Both the position numbers and the translations under genes were made by a program. The notes beneath the pieces were generated by a model, which searched no databases, was not told where the DNA came from, and worked only from the letters and a program-made list of their open reading frames with translations. 64,000 nucleotides of DNA, taken from contig SSBO01000001.1 of the NCBI GenBank assembly GCA_005281725.1, forward strand, positions 7,300,399-7,364,398, read 5' to 3'. This document shows, piece by piece, positions 14,101-29,100 of this stretch. This DNA is from Wuchereria bancrofti. Taxonomy: Eukaryota > Nematoda > Chromadorea > Rhabditida > Onchocercidae. How positions within the stretch are numbered: the stretch's first letter is position 1; the number at the start of each line of letters is the position of its first letter.

Positions 14101-17100
14101 GGCTTGATAAAATTAGCAAAAATTTGGATAAACTTGATTATCATTATATTGATGACAAAGATATGGTAAATAAATCATTGCGGTCAAATAATCTTGTTTT
14201 TTATTTCAAAAAAAAACTTTTTTCAAAATTTTATTTTATATTTCATTTTGATTATTTCCATATTTCTTCTCTTCTCATGTGATTTTATTAAATTTATTCA
14301 GTTTACTGTAAAATTTCCAATTTATTCTCTCTCTTATTCTCTCTTCCTCTCTCTTTCCCTATTATTATATTTTCCATTTATATGGAAAGAAATTCATTTT
14401 TTTTTTACTATACTTTTTCAAGAAATGACAAGTTTTTTAAATAAAATTAACTTATGTTAGGTAAGTTTTTGCAAAACTATACAACTTCCCAGTGGAATAA
14501 TCTTACAAATTCCTGTTTAATTACCAATATTTTACAAGTACTTGGCGTAGTTACGTAAGGCATTGCTAATGTTAAACTAAGTGTTTTTTGAAGAGATTAG
14601 CATCATAAGATAAAATTTTAATTTATGCAAAGAAACCAAGAACTGAATAATTTTTGGATTTATATTGAAGAAGATTCATTCAATTTTGAATTTTTCATTA
14701 ATTAATTTTACTATTCAAAAAATTTCCTCTGCAATTATAGTTATTAATTTTACGCTTTTCGAAATATACAGTTTTCATTCATATTGTTAGTTCATTACAA
14801 TCATAAAGAATAATGCTGCAATCATTGTTTTCTGTTTATGTAATCATATGATGTGCATAGTATTGTATAAGAATGATAAGTTATTCTTCAAAATTCCAAG
14901 CAGATTACCCAACTAACAGAATTTAAATCAAATATGATAATCCATCTAGTGCGCAATCTATTAGGAAATTTGAATGTCAGTATGATGTTTTATATTACAA
15001 ACATTGTATTATTTGAAGGTTATTACAACATAACGTATGACTGGAAATAAATTTTAAAGTTTTTCTTTTTTGATTTATTAAAGACATTTTCAAGAAAAAA
15101 ATTATTTATTTAGTATGTAACACGTCCGGAAACAGAAATAACGCTTACAATCTTGCATTTTATTGGTTCAAACCGATGAAAGCACACTATTTCTGTAGTT
15201 TTCTGCAGTATTTTATAATTATTCCCATTTTTCTATTTAACTATTTAGAATTTAGTATAATGTTTTTCCTGTTATGTCGAAGACAACAATCTTCCACACT
15301 ACATTCTTTTTCCAATTTAAAGTTATTTCATTACAATTAAGTTTCATATCGAAAACATCAATTCTGCAAGTTCAGAATGTAATGTATGAACATAAAACTG
15401 ATTTTCTTTTTTGATTTTCATTTACTCCAGTATCAATCAGTTTAGTCATTCATTAAATAGTTTCTTTTTTTGAGCATGAATTTTCTGGAATTTTACATTT
15501 GTTAAATGCAGTTTGTCTATTCAGGGCAGAAAATTGGTTTTTTTTTTTTGTAACACAGAGGAAAATATAATGAAAAGGGAGTAAAAAAATTTTTGTATAG
15601 AGGAGTAAATATCACAGTTAACTCTTTCGAACAACTTGCTCTATCAATCGTATTGTATTGCAGTATCATACTGTACCTGTCGCATCTTACTATATCATAT
15701 CATTGCGTCGTATCAAATCATTATATTTTGTACCGTACCGCATCGTGTCACATCTTACTGTATCATATCATTGTAATATTTGATCAAAAGAGATATTATT
15801 TAAAACCAAAACTAAGGAGCTGCAGTATTTTCGACCTACAAATATAAATGTTATTTTATTTTTCTTTGAAGAAAAGATTTGAATCTAAATAATATGTTAT
15901 ATATTCACTATACTTTCTCCTTTCTAAGCTAAATGTAATATATGGAATGGATAAATTTCAAATATTTCATTTTATTAAACCTTTTCAATTACCTGAACTA
16001 GGGACCTCTCTTTTTCCATTTTAATTATTTTATTAATTTAGAAAATAATTTACTGATTTTATAAAACTGTAGTAAATAAATGGAAAAATATTTTTTTATT
16101 GTTATTGTTAAAAATTTTACTTTTATATCATCATAAATTTGTGACTAAAAAATTGTTAAATCGTTACTTATAAGATAAATTATACGAATTTATTTCATAT
16201 GCAATAACAATTGCGTTTTTTTTTCTTTTTTTTGGGAATGAAATTTCTCTTTTTCTTTTCTTTATCATTCCAAAATTTTATTATTGATCTTGTCTAATTT
16301 TCATTTTATTACAATAAAATTAGTTCGATAATTTCGTTGCATGATTAATAAGCAAAACTATACATATTTTTTTTTCTTGTCATAAATTTGTCATCAAGCT
16401 ATATTAAATGATGATATTGACTCCTTTTTTTTGCGGGGGAGAAGAAGAAATCAAGAGACAGGAATAAGAAAATAAAAGAGAGAAAACAGAAGAAAAGGAC
16501 TAAAGTGAATGTAGTATATACCGTTTGCTTTTTCAATTTTACTTGAACAGAGGAAAAGCCTTAAAGAAGGAAAGCTAATGTAATTCCTTTGGGCTACATT
16601 CAATACTTTTCCTATATCTAGTCTAACCCTAGCTTATGCCTAGACTTATGCATTACCTTACTTAAAGTATTTCTCAGACATAAAAACAAATATATATATA
16701 TGTACACACATATATGTTCATCTCCTACATCACTAAGAAAAGTTTTTATTGATGGATGTTGAAGGCTCATATATAGTCTACGATGATTATTTAAGCAAGA
16801 TAGCTAGCTAGCTAAGTTACTCAAAAGCTTAAGGATTTAAAAGTGACAAAATATATCAGCAGATAAAATAGATAAAAGTTAGGCAAAGCGTTACAAATAT
16901 GTCGTTGGAGGATTTGGAGGATTGATTTTCGGCAATGCTAAAAACTAGAAAATACGTTAGCAAAAAAAAGTAGTAAGGAAGAAAAACAAAAGGGAAAAAT
17001 AAAAGTAAAAATGAAAATAAAATAAAAATAATAGCAATGATAACAACAATAATAACAACAAAAATAATAATAGTAATAATAATAATGCACTTAAAACACT

Positions 17101-20100
17101 CAATCAGACTTTTTTTTAAATTAAAGGAATCAAACATTGACTATTGTGATATAATTGTAATCAAAAAATGATTCAAAATTAATTATGATCTAGTGTGATA
17201 CATTTATAATAGAATGTATTTTTATTATTATGTATAACTTTTTTTATTTGATTATATGAAATTATTCTTTTTTTCCTAAATTTATGATACAATTTTTTTT
17301 ATGCTTACTTTTTTTTTGCTCGATTTATGGTATTTTCAGTGCCTTTTCCACAGGAGTTAACGGTGGAGAAGAAAATGAGTCGTAGCTGCGTGATATCATG
17401 GACTGCACCTGATGATTCATTAACACCCATTTCACAGTATCATATTTGCGTTGATAGCATTGTTCGTGCAGTAGTACCAGGATCTTTCAAATGTAAAGCG
17501 TTAATCGAAGATATTGATTTGTCAAAATCAATTAATCTATCAGTGCGTGCTGTAACCGAGAATGGACATAGTCCAGATGCAGCATGTACTATTTCATTGG
17601 GAAAAGGTTTATATTTTTAAAATTCGAGAAAAAAACCAATAAAATTTAAAAAAGAAAAAGCTCAATTCATTTTTTCTTTTTACACAATGATAATAACAAT
17701 TATGTCATTGTATAATAATAATATAAATAATAATAATAGTAACAGTAATAATAATAATATATAATAATAACAATTAGGAATTAATTGAAATCATTAATTC
17801 TTTTGATGTCTTTTAATTAATTAAGATGCACCAATAGCTCCGCAACATGTTCGTATCTGGTCGATAACACCAATATCAGCTTGTGTATCATGGTATCCAA
17901 GTGATAGTAATGCGGAACATGTTATTCTGCTCAATGCAGTAAAAGTGGGGATGTGCCCTCCGTCTGTCTTTCAGGTTAAAATTTAATAAGTTTCAAATAA
18001 AAATATAAACTTTTAGAAAATTTTTTCTTTTTTTCATCATAATATTTAATATAAATTGTAGAAAAGCGAAACTAAGAAATGTACTTTACTTAATATATAA
18101 TTTAAATCTGTGATGATTATATAATCTGATACTTTTAACATATCGATATACTTACTATGAGTAAATTGATTATCTGTATTCTTTCTGATATCTATTATAT
18201 CATCTGAATGGTTAGACCCCTGCTAATAATGATATTTGCATAAAAATTAGTAGCATTTTTTCATCATTATTTATTGATTATTTGTCAGTTTTTTCTTTCC
18301 TTGTTTCATTCTTTTAGGTGCAATTAAATGGTCTTTTACCCTCAACAATCTATCGTGTTTCGGTACGTACCAAACATCCGAAAGCTGTCTTAGAGCAACG
18401 ACCCGTTGAACGTTGCTGCGATTTCAAAACGCTGCCAAAAAGTTTTTCATTTTTTTTAAAACACCTTCCGTTTTCTGTAAAGTAATATTTTGGATGATAA
18501 AATTTAATTAATGCAAATTTTATTACTTAAGACAAAATATTATGATTAATTGTTTAAATTATCATTTTTGTTAGGTATTAAATAATCAATTAAATTTATC
18601 AGTTTTATTGGATAATTTAAGATCCTTCTTACATGTACTCTCAATTGTGTATTGCTAAAAAATTTAAAAGATATGATATAATACAATATAATATGATATG
18701 CTATGGTATGATATGATATGATATGATACGATACGACATGACATGGTATGATAATGATACATTTCATCTCTTCATAATTCAACGAATATGCATGCTGTGA
18801 TATTTCAGTCGGTCTTCCGGATCCACCTTCTAATGTACAGGTTGAAATGGGTCCACAACCTGGTACACTTTTGGTTTCCTGGACACCGGTCACTAATCAA
18901 CCATTACCACCGTCTCGTGCCGCTGTACATTCCTATCTTGTTTATGCTGATGGTCGTAATATTGCTCAAGTGCCCAGTGTAAATGGTAAACATGCTAATT
19001 TTAATTATCAATGTTATCAAATCAATTATCAAATCATTTGACTAAAAGTAATCTATTCGTGGACAGTCTCATTAAACATGCATGAAAATTTTCAATTCAA
19101 TTTAACTTAGTTCATTATTTTTCCAATGTACAGCAAAAGAAGAAATATTTTAAATTGAAAAAAAAAGTGAAACAATTTGAAAATAAATCTTTTATGGGAA
19201 ACTATATGACAAAAGTGATAAAATATAATTTGTATAACTTTTTAACTTATTATATAACTTATATCTTTGTTGTATGCAACAGTATCTATTATTTCCGTGA
19301 AATACCTTTCTTCAATATCGATTACTTTGAGTAGTTCCTGAAATTCTTTTCTACTTTAGTAAGTTGGTTTTAGTTCTCCATTTCCATTCTTTCGTTCTTT
19401 TGTTATATTTACACTAGAAATATTTTTATCGATACTAAAAAATATTTATTTTTTACACACATATTTTTTTATTATATATATTTTTTTTACTAAAGATATT
19501 TTATTAATAAGAAATTTTATATGAACATACATTGTAACTGAAAATATTTTATCGGTGAAAAATTTGTCTTTTTTAAAAAACAAAATTTCTAATAAATTAT
19601 TTGGGATAGATGTTTTCCTTCCCAGACCATGTTATTATTCATTGGTATCATAAATAGTTTTATATCTATTATATAAAGTATCTTCTTTTCTCAGTTCTTT
19701 TTTTCTTTTTTCTTCTATCAATACAAAAACTTATAATAATTTTTTTAAATTCTAAGCAATTTTTTTTTCAAATTTTTTGTTTACCTTTTCCGACATTTTA
19801 AAAATTTGCTTAATTCCTCACCTTTTACTTAAGAAAAAGAATAAAAATATGAATTATTATAGCAAGAAAAAAAATTTAATGCAAGTAGTAATTAGTATAA
19901 AATTCAAATTATTATTATTTTTTGCTTTGTTTTTATATACATTTTACTACAAACGAAATGAATTAATTTTTTGTAAATTGTAAAAAATTTCAATTTTATT
20001 AATGAAAAGAAAAACAAATGCATTATTATTTTCATATTTTTAGCATAAAAAATATTAGCAATGATAATAAAATGTGTATGAAGAGATGAGTGCAAGATTT

Positions 20101-23100
20101 TAGTTATCCAAGAAGCATAAATTTTTATCTTAGCCTTAAGGCTTTCCAGTACTTTTGAATTTTTTCTTTTTGAAAGCAAAACTTTTTTTTCCATTTTTTA
20201 AATTATCTTTATTACACGACAGCTCTTCTTCTAATCTGTCTTTTCCAATTTATTTCTTATCTTTTTTTTTTTTTGAAACTACTTTGCTTTGCTTGAATAA
20301 ATCGGATTAAATTTCTTTCTAAAATTAATTCTTACTTTTAGAAACAAATTTGCACCACTCTGTTGCTGAATGTCAAAAAGTTCCCCAGCAGTTTTTAGAG
20401 TTATCATCAACAAATTACACATTATGCTATTCATTTTTTAATAAAAATTTTCAGATATAACATACATGTGAAAAATAATTGTTTAATTTGATTAATCGAA
20501 AATAACTCTTTTTATGAGTTATTGAGAATAATTATAACCATAATTTTATTTTCTTTTAATTCATCAGCTGTTTTGTTTAGAGTAAAAATATTAAAAAATT
20601 TCCGAATTAATTTATTAATCATATCATGTTTCGAAAAAATTTCGAATCAGTTCGCTATTTAATTTTTTCAAAAAATTTCCGAATTTCATATTTTGTAAAC
20701 TTTATTTTCCTTCTTCTGAGCATAAATTCCAACAACTTTGTCATACATTAATCCTGCTAATAATAATAGTAGTAATAATAGTAATAATAATAATAACAGT
20801 AATAATAATAGTAATTGTAAAAATAAATTAAGAAAACCCATTGTATTCTTGTTTGTTTTTCTCTGTTTTTGTTTTCTTAAGCAATGATATTTATTGATTG
20901 ATAAACCGGAATAAACTGGTTAGTATTATATAATTCCGATATTTCCGGTTTTCTCTATTTATGTGCAATATTATTATCAAAAAATTTCCATTCCTTTTTT
21001 TGCTTGCTTTTTTCCTTTCTTTTCTTTTCTTTTTTCATTTTTTTCCTTTCTTCTCCCCACTTTTGAAAGGTTATCTCAAATTCCGCTTCAAGCGCAAAAA
21101 TGATTGATTACACCATTGGGATATAAAAAAGAGAGAGAAATAGAGAGAGGGAAAGGGAGGGAAAGAAAGAGGAAATGAAAGAAAAAAAAATTTTATCTAA
21201 AATTTTGAAAAGAAAAAAGAAGAAAAAGAAAACGATGTTATCGAACTGAAGTTTTTCATTTCAAATGGTCAAATTTAAATTGATGAATTTTAGAATCGAA
21301 TAAGAGAAAATATAGTCTAATATGGAATTTTTATCAAATTATGTGCTTACTTTCTTTTGCATAAAATGGAACAGAATAAAATGAAAATTTCATTTTAAGA
21401 AATATTTATGTATTATTGTTTAGCTTGTTGTTGTTGTTTTGATATTTTGCGTAAGCACGCTTTAATTATTGATCTTATTGCACAGTGATAGCTTATGAGA
21501 TGATAATTAGTTAATGAATATTATTAATGAGATGATAATTAATGAATTTTAAGAAAAAAAGAATTTGGAAGTGACTAAATAGCTCAGACTTAATATTTGT
21601 TAATATTTTTGTAGATTTAATTAAATTTCAATTATTCTAGTCAAAAATGAATTCTGTTTAAATATTTCTATGTTATTGACTTAATATAAAATAGCCATAA
21701 ATATATAAATAAATAAGCAAAAGTAAACAAATTGATTAGCCAAAGAACTTAAACGATTCACTAATAACTAAAAAATTGAAAATTTTTTCTTGAATGCTCA
21801 AAAATAGTTTGTAAAAAGTGGGAAATTTATGAATTAAGAATTAAAAAAAAATTTTTTTCCCGATTTTCTGAGATTTATATATTTCAAATAAACAATTAAA
21901 TGCAATTTTGTTGTAAATATTTGGAAATTTTTTATAACCTTTACAATTAAATTACTCCTCACATATAGAGGACATATTGCGGAAAAAAAGACAAAGAAAT
22001 CATTGCAAAATTGTTCAATGTTTATGCATAAATTTAAACTGATCTTTTTATCATTACTTCCTTATTATTCATTTGTTTTATTATGATAAATGATTTTCAA
22101 CCCAGGGTAATTAATTATTCGAATTATCCGTCACAAATAAATAATATTACCAACAAAATAGCCAGAAAATGGGATATCAGAAAAACAATATTTTCCAGAA
22201 ATTATCTTTTCATTGATTTAAATTTTAATATAAATGGTTGTATAGTTTGTTTTTTCTTTTTTTACTTAGTTGATATACAATTTAGCTAATGTTAGCGTCT
22301 TTGTTCAGACAAGCTAAAGCACAAAATTCCGGAAAACAACTATTGCGCAATGTATTATAGACTTTCCGGAAAAATTAAATGAATTATTGCTTTTTCTTCG
22401 TCTATCCCATATAAAGCAAATTTAAAAAATTTTCATCCCTTTTCGCCTCTTTTTTTTGACAAGAAAAATTAACAGGTAGGTAACTTCTATTTTTTCAAAA
22501 ATTCACAAAACTCAAAGAACAAATAACAACAAAACTAATCTGCCCTTTCAATCATTATTCTGGTCCTTCTAATATTACTACTTCTAATATACTAATCTAA
22601 TTAATTTATTAATCAATTTGTTATTTTAATTACAACAAAATCACTAAAAGCTAGTGGTAAAAATACAATATGCAAACTGATGAAATTATTTTTCCATCAT
22701 AATGCGGTGTTTTATAATAAAATCATAAAAAGCTTTAGTACATTGCTATGCTTACGTATGCAAATATTTTCCTGAATCTGAATTAATAATTAAATTCATT
22801 TTTGTATTAAAATGTATAAAAATTTTGTATAAAAAATAAAAAAGTGCGGGAGGAATATTTTGTGGCAATTATCGATATGTTTTTAATTTTGATCCATGAT
22901 GTCTATCATTTTTTAAACTTATTATTTTATAGCTTGAAACATTTGAGTATATGAGAAAGAAGATTAGAAAGTTATGAACATTCTTTAAAATTATTATCCT
23001 TTGCTATTATTAATTATGTTATTATTTATTACTTTATTGTCATTATTACTATGATTTATTATTATTATTTTTAGTACATTGCTATCATTATTAGTGTATG

Positions 23101-26100
23101 TTAAAAAAAATTTTTTATACTAATAAAAAAAATACCTTTTTGTTCTTATTCTTTCACTTCCAACTTGTTTTATCATTTCAACATTTCAATTTAATTTATC
23201 TCAATATATCCGACGTTTCAATGATGAAAATGTATATCAGACTTAATTGATTATTTTATTAATTGAAATCTAAACGAAAGTTTTCATAAGAAACAACGAC
23301 AAATTTTATCATCGTATGTATTTGCGTTGAATTTAGGTTCATTAAATTTGTTTAAATCAAACCAATTGATAAATGAATTAAATGAAATAAATCATTTGAT
23401 TTATTGGATGAATATTGCAAATGGATATTAAAAATTTTATGTTATCTGATTTTATTCATTTTTACAGTGATAATTAATAACAATTTTTGATTATTAACAG
23501 TATTTTGAATGATTATTTGTCATAAAATGAAATTCACATAATTAACCTGTATTGAATTTTGTGTAATTATTCGGCGTATAACAAAATTCATGTTATTAAC
23601 AGGATTCTAAATTGAATTTAGAATAAAATGAAATATTTAATTGCATTTATGGTATAAAATCATCGCATAAATTAGTATTTTTCAGAAAAATAAAACTTTA
23701 GCTCTCCGTAAACATTACGAAATATTAGTTCAGAAATTTTGCAAATATTTTAATCCATTCAAAATACTTTTAATTCAAATTATTGAATATTTCATAAGAA
23801 CAATTAAAATCAATTCGTTTTTTTTTATTGCATTATTAGATGGAATGAGTTATTATTGATTAATGGATGAAATTAAATATAAAATTTGGAAAGAGATTAC
23901 TTTTGTCTTTAAAAAGAACATCGGTTAATCGCAATTAGAACACTTTTAATTTTGAAGAAAAAACTCTCTTCCATTTTATATTTTTTCCTTCTACTCTCTT
24001 CCCTTTCTCTTTTTATCTTTTTCTTTCTTATTCTTGCATGCTTTCATTCAAAATACATTTTAACTACAAATAGTTCATTAATTATTCCTATTATATATAA
24101 CAAATATTGCATTAATTTGCCTGCACAACCCTGAATCATTTTTTTCCAGAATTTATTGCTTATTGCAAAATAGAAAGAGCGAACACTTATTCCTAAATGG
24201 TAATTGATTAATTAGGCATATTCGGAATGTCCGGAATGATATAGTCAGGACACAATTATAAATTTCATTAATGATTGATAAAATTATCCATGTTACTAAA
24301 TCAAAAAAAATGAAGCAATTTGTTCAAATTTATAAAATATATGTTTTTAAATTTGAGATTAATAATATATCTCTAATCCATTGCACATTCTTTTTTCTGA
24401 TGAATATACAAGATACTAATATAAACCATTCATTAAGTATTATAAACTGTATTATAAACAAATTAGAAAAAAAGAAACGAATTTTCGAAACAAAAAAAAA
24501 ACTATTTCTATTTTATATTAACAATTTGGTATTATAAAAACTTTTAAGTATTATATTATGAAATTATTAGTATAAATGAATGATTCGTAATGATACATAG
24601 TTGGAAGTTATGTAATTTTCGCAGGCTAATTCGTGATTTTGAGATTATAAACATTTGAAAAAAAGAAGAAACCAATTTTTGAAATAAATGATAAATTTGC
24701 TTCATATTTTATGCTTTCATTTCACTTATTTTATCTATCGGTCAGTTTATTTTTGAATAAAAAATTTTCACCCACATTATACGACTAGCATTAAAAATCA
24801 ATTTTAATATTTTTTAATTTTTTAAAAATTATTTTGATATTTTTTAAATATAAAAATCAACTCTAATACATTTTTAATAAAATGATCAATTTATAGCAAC
24901 ATAAATGGGAAGTTTAAATTAAAGTTAGTGTAAAGTTAGTGAAACTTCTCAAATTATCATTTCTTTTATTTGTAATTAAGTCAAATTTTTTTTCCAAAAA
25001 AATTATTTAGCAGATCACGTACTTCTTCGATTGTCTGATTTTGCGGACGATCCACCAATTTTCGTTACTGTTCGAACAAGGACAAAAGAAGGTGCCGTAT
25101 CATCAGATTCAAACGTTTGTCGTGTCCCACGTGACATTACAAATACTACCGAACTTTCGAACCGTAGTACAACATATGGTATACAATCGAATTTGGTGCA
25201 GACAATACCATCTACCGGTGTACGACCTTCATTGGTATATTTTAAACATATTTTTATTGAATCATTATTTCAATCTTGAATTTAATCATACTAAAAGCAT
25301 GGTACTATGCAGAATTATATGTAACATAACAATAATCTTATACCTTTCTACATTCATTAATTTAAATCTTAAATTTTATACATTTACAATTCAAATTTAC
25401 TTTTTTATTCTTAAATTTGGAGTTAAATGCAAGGAAAAAAAAGTCAATCTTCATAAATGAAGAAATAATGCTCTAGGAAATTATAATCATTGACTTGATT
25501 GATCATTAATTTTCTTCCTCTCTCTCGCTTTTTTCCCTTCTTTATCTCTTTACCCCTCCCTCTCCCTCTCTTAATCTGTCTGTCCTTTTGCATTTCTAAT
25601 GAAATACATAGAAGAATATGGATGAGAAAAATGAAAAAGTTTAGCTTAAAATTATTAAAATCAATAATATTTTACCATAAGTTTTTAAGCGCAATGGGTT
25701 TTTTATATCATCGAAACACACACTGCCGCTATCACCGCTACAGCTGTCATCATCATCATCATCATTACCCAAATTCTAACTGTCATCCCATTCTCGACAA
25801 TGCGTCACTTTAGTTTCAAATTACAGATTGATGTCATCATCATGAAGAAAATTTTTGCCAATATCATGCAAAAAGCTAAGCAATATTAACAAATAATATC
25901 TTTCCTTTTTCCTTCTCCCTCTCTTTCTTTCCTTCTCTCTCTTTTTCTTTTTTCTTTTCTTTCTTTAAATGTTAAAAACATTTAGGAATAAATTAAAAGT
26001 GAGCAAAAAAAGCGAACAAGGAAAAGAAAACATTTGCATTTTAAGATATCATCACTTGCTCCGATCAATATTTCTGTTGGACAAACATCAATTGCAACAA

Positions 26101-29100
26101 CAATACCAACAACAATAACAACAACAGCAGCAGCAACAACAACAACAACAACAATAGCACCAACAATAGCAATAACAACAACAATAACAGCACCACCACC
26201 ACCAATAACAACAACAGCAGTGACTGATCTTTTACAAACTTCTCAGGGAAATCTTGCTACTATCAATAATTTAATGAATAATTCGATGATGATATCACGC
26301 CCAACATATGGAAATCATCATATTACACCTGGTCTGTCCATCTTTATCTTTTTGTTTATTATTCGTTTTCTTTTTTCATTTTATTTTTATTAAAATTTAA
26401 TATTTTCGGATATTTCATAATTATTTGATTAATTTCTTTTATTTAAGTAATAACAATAGCAATAAGAATAGCACTAAGTCTTATTAATCATTTTATGGAG
26501 GGCTTCTTCATATCTCTGATGACAACATTATAGCAATATTCTTTCCTTTTCTTTTTTGCAAACTTTGCAAATAGCCGTTAGGACATATTTGACGAATTGA
26601 TTATTGAAGAGACAATGTTTTAGGCTGTTCATTTCCACGCTAACTTTGTAATCGCAAATGGTTTGGCATTACTAACTCCGTAATCATAAATAGTTTAATT
26701 AACCTTTGTAATCGCACATAATCTCACCTTACTAACTTTATAACTGTGACTAATCTGGCCTTATTAACCTTCTAATTCCAAATACTCTCACCTTACTAAC
26801 TTTGTAATCGCAAATAGTCTGGCCTTAATTTATGGAAACTTATCTTATTATTTTAATACTTAATAGTAGTAGCAAAATATCTCTTCCGTTTGCTATCTTT
26901 GTTACCATACAAATGCTAGTAAGCGATTTTCAGGTAGCAAAATATTGGCAAGGTATTCGGGTCTCGATCAAATGCATATTGGTGAACATCATCAACTGGC
27001 ACAAAGTAGTGGTGCTGGTAGTAGTGGTGATGGTAATAATGATAACAGTAGTGGTAGTAGTAGTAGTGATAGTAATGATGGAGATGATAATAACGACCAT
27101 TAATGAACAACTAATTAGCTTAGTTTAGATTTAGGAATTGTAAATAGTAGCATCAATAATAATTCAATCAATTCATTTAAACTTTTTCATTTTCACAGGT
27201 ATACCAGCTATCAATAGTTCATTGCTCAATGTCTCAGGAAATGGTAAATTGGGTTATTCTGGTGGTAGTGGTGGTACAGCTGGAATAAATTATAATGGTT
27301 TATTAAAAAATTATCAAACATCTAGTTTATTACATGAGGTTCATTTTTTCTTTTTTAATTTTAACTTAATAAATATTTTGAAATGTCTTTTTTGTTTCTT
27401 TTCTTTTTCCTCCTTTTTTTTCAAAAAAAAAATGCTTATTAAATGAAATAAATTTTAACTCTTTTTAAGCTATAATTTATATTTTGTTTCCTTTCTAATA
27501 ATAGAATTTGAATTGAATTATTAAAAAGATATTTTTTTTTTTTGAAAATAATATATTAGTGATTATTTTCTTCTGCCTATATTTTATGACGAAATTGATT
27601 TTTTCAATCAATTGATTTATTTGCCAATATTGATTTTTTTGTTTTTGTTTTTTTTTTTTGTGCAAAATTTCATTAATATATAACATGTAGTAGCTAAAAT
27701 TTTAAATAAATAATATTCCTCTAATGAACATAGACTTTTTATCAATCAATTTACTTGGATTATTCATTGATCAAGGCTTCATATCAATATTAATACCATC
27801 CATATTGCTTTGCTTTATCTTAAAGTATAACTAGAATTTGTCATAAGTTGTCATAAATCATAGATTACCAGTACATTTTCATTTATTTAAACAAGCTTTT
27901 ATGTCAATAAATGACATATATGACAAATTTTAATCTAATTTCTACATTCCTAATAATTCTTTTTAAAATATATTTTCTATACCTTACAGCTCAATTGAAA
28001 TAGAAACTACTCATCTTCGAATCCAAACAGTTTTTTTCTTTTTTTGTAAATTCAAAATTTTCTAAATTTGTAATGATCTTTCCTTTTCCTTATTTAAATT
28101 TTTTTGAAATTCCTATACACATTTCATGCTTTTCTTCTTTTTAACAAAACAATTACCCTTATTCCTTGTTTAATTATAGTTTAAACTTATGGTTTTGTTT
28201 TAATAATTTCCGTTAAATATTTTATTTCACGATTAAATTGAATTTCATTTTCAAAAAAAAGAAAAATGTATTACAATTTTATAATTTGAATTCAACTCGG
28301 TAAAGATATTAAATTTATATCACATTTGTGAATATCAATAATCTCATTGCATAAGGCAAAAAAAAAACTAATGCGACAGCTATTTTTATCGTACTTTGTA
28401 ATTTTTTATTTACTCATTTTATTTTTTTTTACAATTTTTTACAATATTACAATTTTTTTTCTTTTTGTATTTTCAACTTTCTTTTTAATGTTTCAAAAAT
28501 TGCCATCATTGTAAGTAATTTAGCAATGGAAAACGCCAAATCAGTATTATATATTTCATCCGCATGCATTACGTCGTGATTTAACAACGACAGAAGAGAA
28601 ACCGAGTGTTCTCGAGATGGAACATAATTATCTTCTCAAACATCGTATATCACCGTGGACATTAACATCACAGAATTCTAGAACTAGGTAAATTTATTAC
28701 TTGTTTTTATTTTTTTTTAATTCAAAAATTGAAGTGAGGCAACTTTTCTGCAACTATTATTATTATTGTTATTGTTATTATTATTATTATTAATTATTTA
28801 TTATTATTGTTATTGTTATTAGTAACAATAATTATTTATTATTACTATTTATTGTTATTATTATTATTGTTATCATTATTATTAATTATTATTATTAATT
28901 ATTATTAATATTATTATTATTATCATCATTACCACTGTTATTATTTACTGTTTTTATTATTCTTGCTATTACTGCCACTATTAAGGTTACTAGTACTACT
29001 ATTACTCTTACTACTGCTGTTATAGTTGTTAAAGAAGAATAAGATTATTGCAAAAGCCTAGATGAAGTGTTATTCGAAGATATAAAGTTCCTTAAGCATG

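Larger units (their letters stand above)
13438..17339 (+). other. RIMB-1 intron 2
   Basis: A 3.9-kb AT-rich intron. It contains a TATCAT-rich array at 15644-15776 with an internal 28-nt direct repeat, an AT/GTAC stretch near 16690, and an AAT/AAC trinucleotide run at about 17018-17090. No coding exon seen. Confidence 0.7.
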
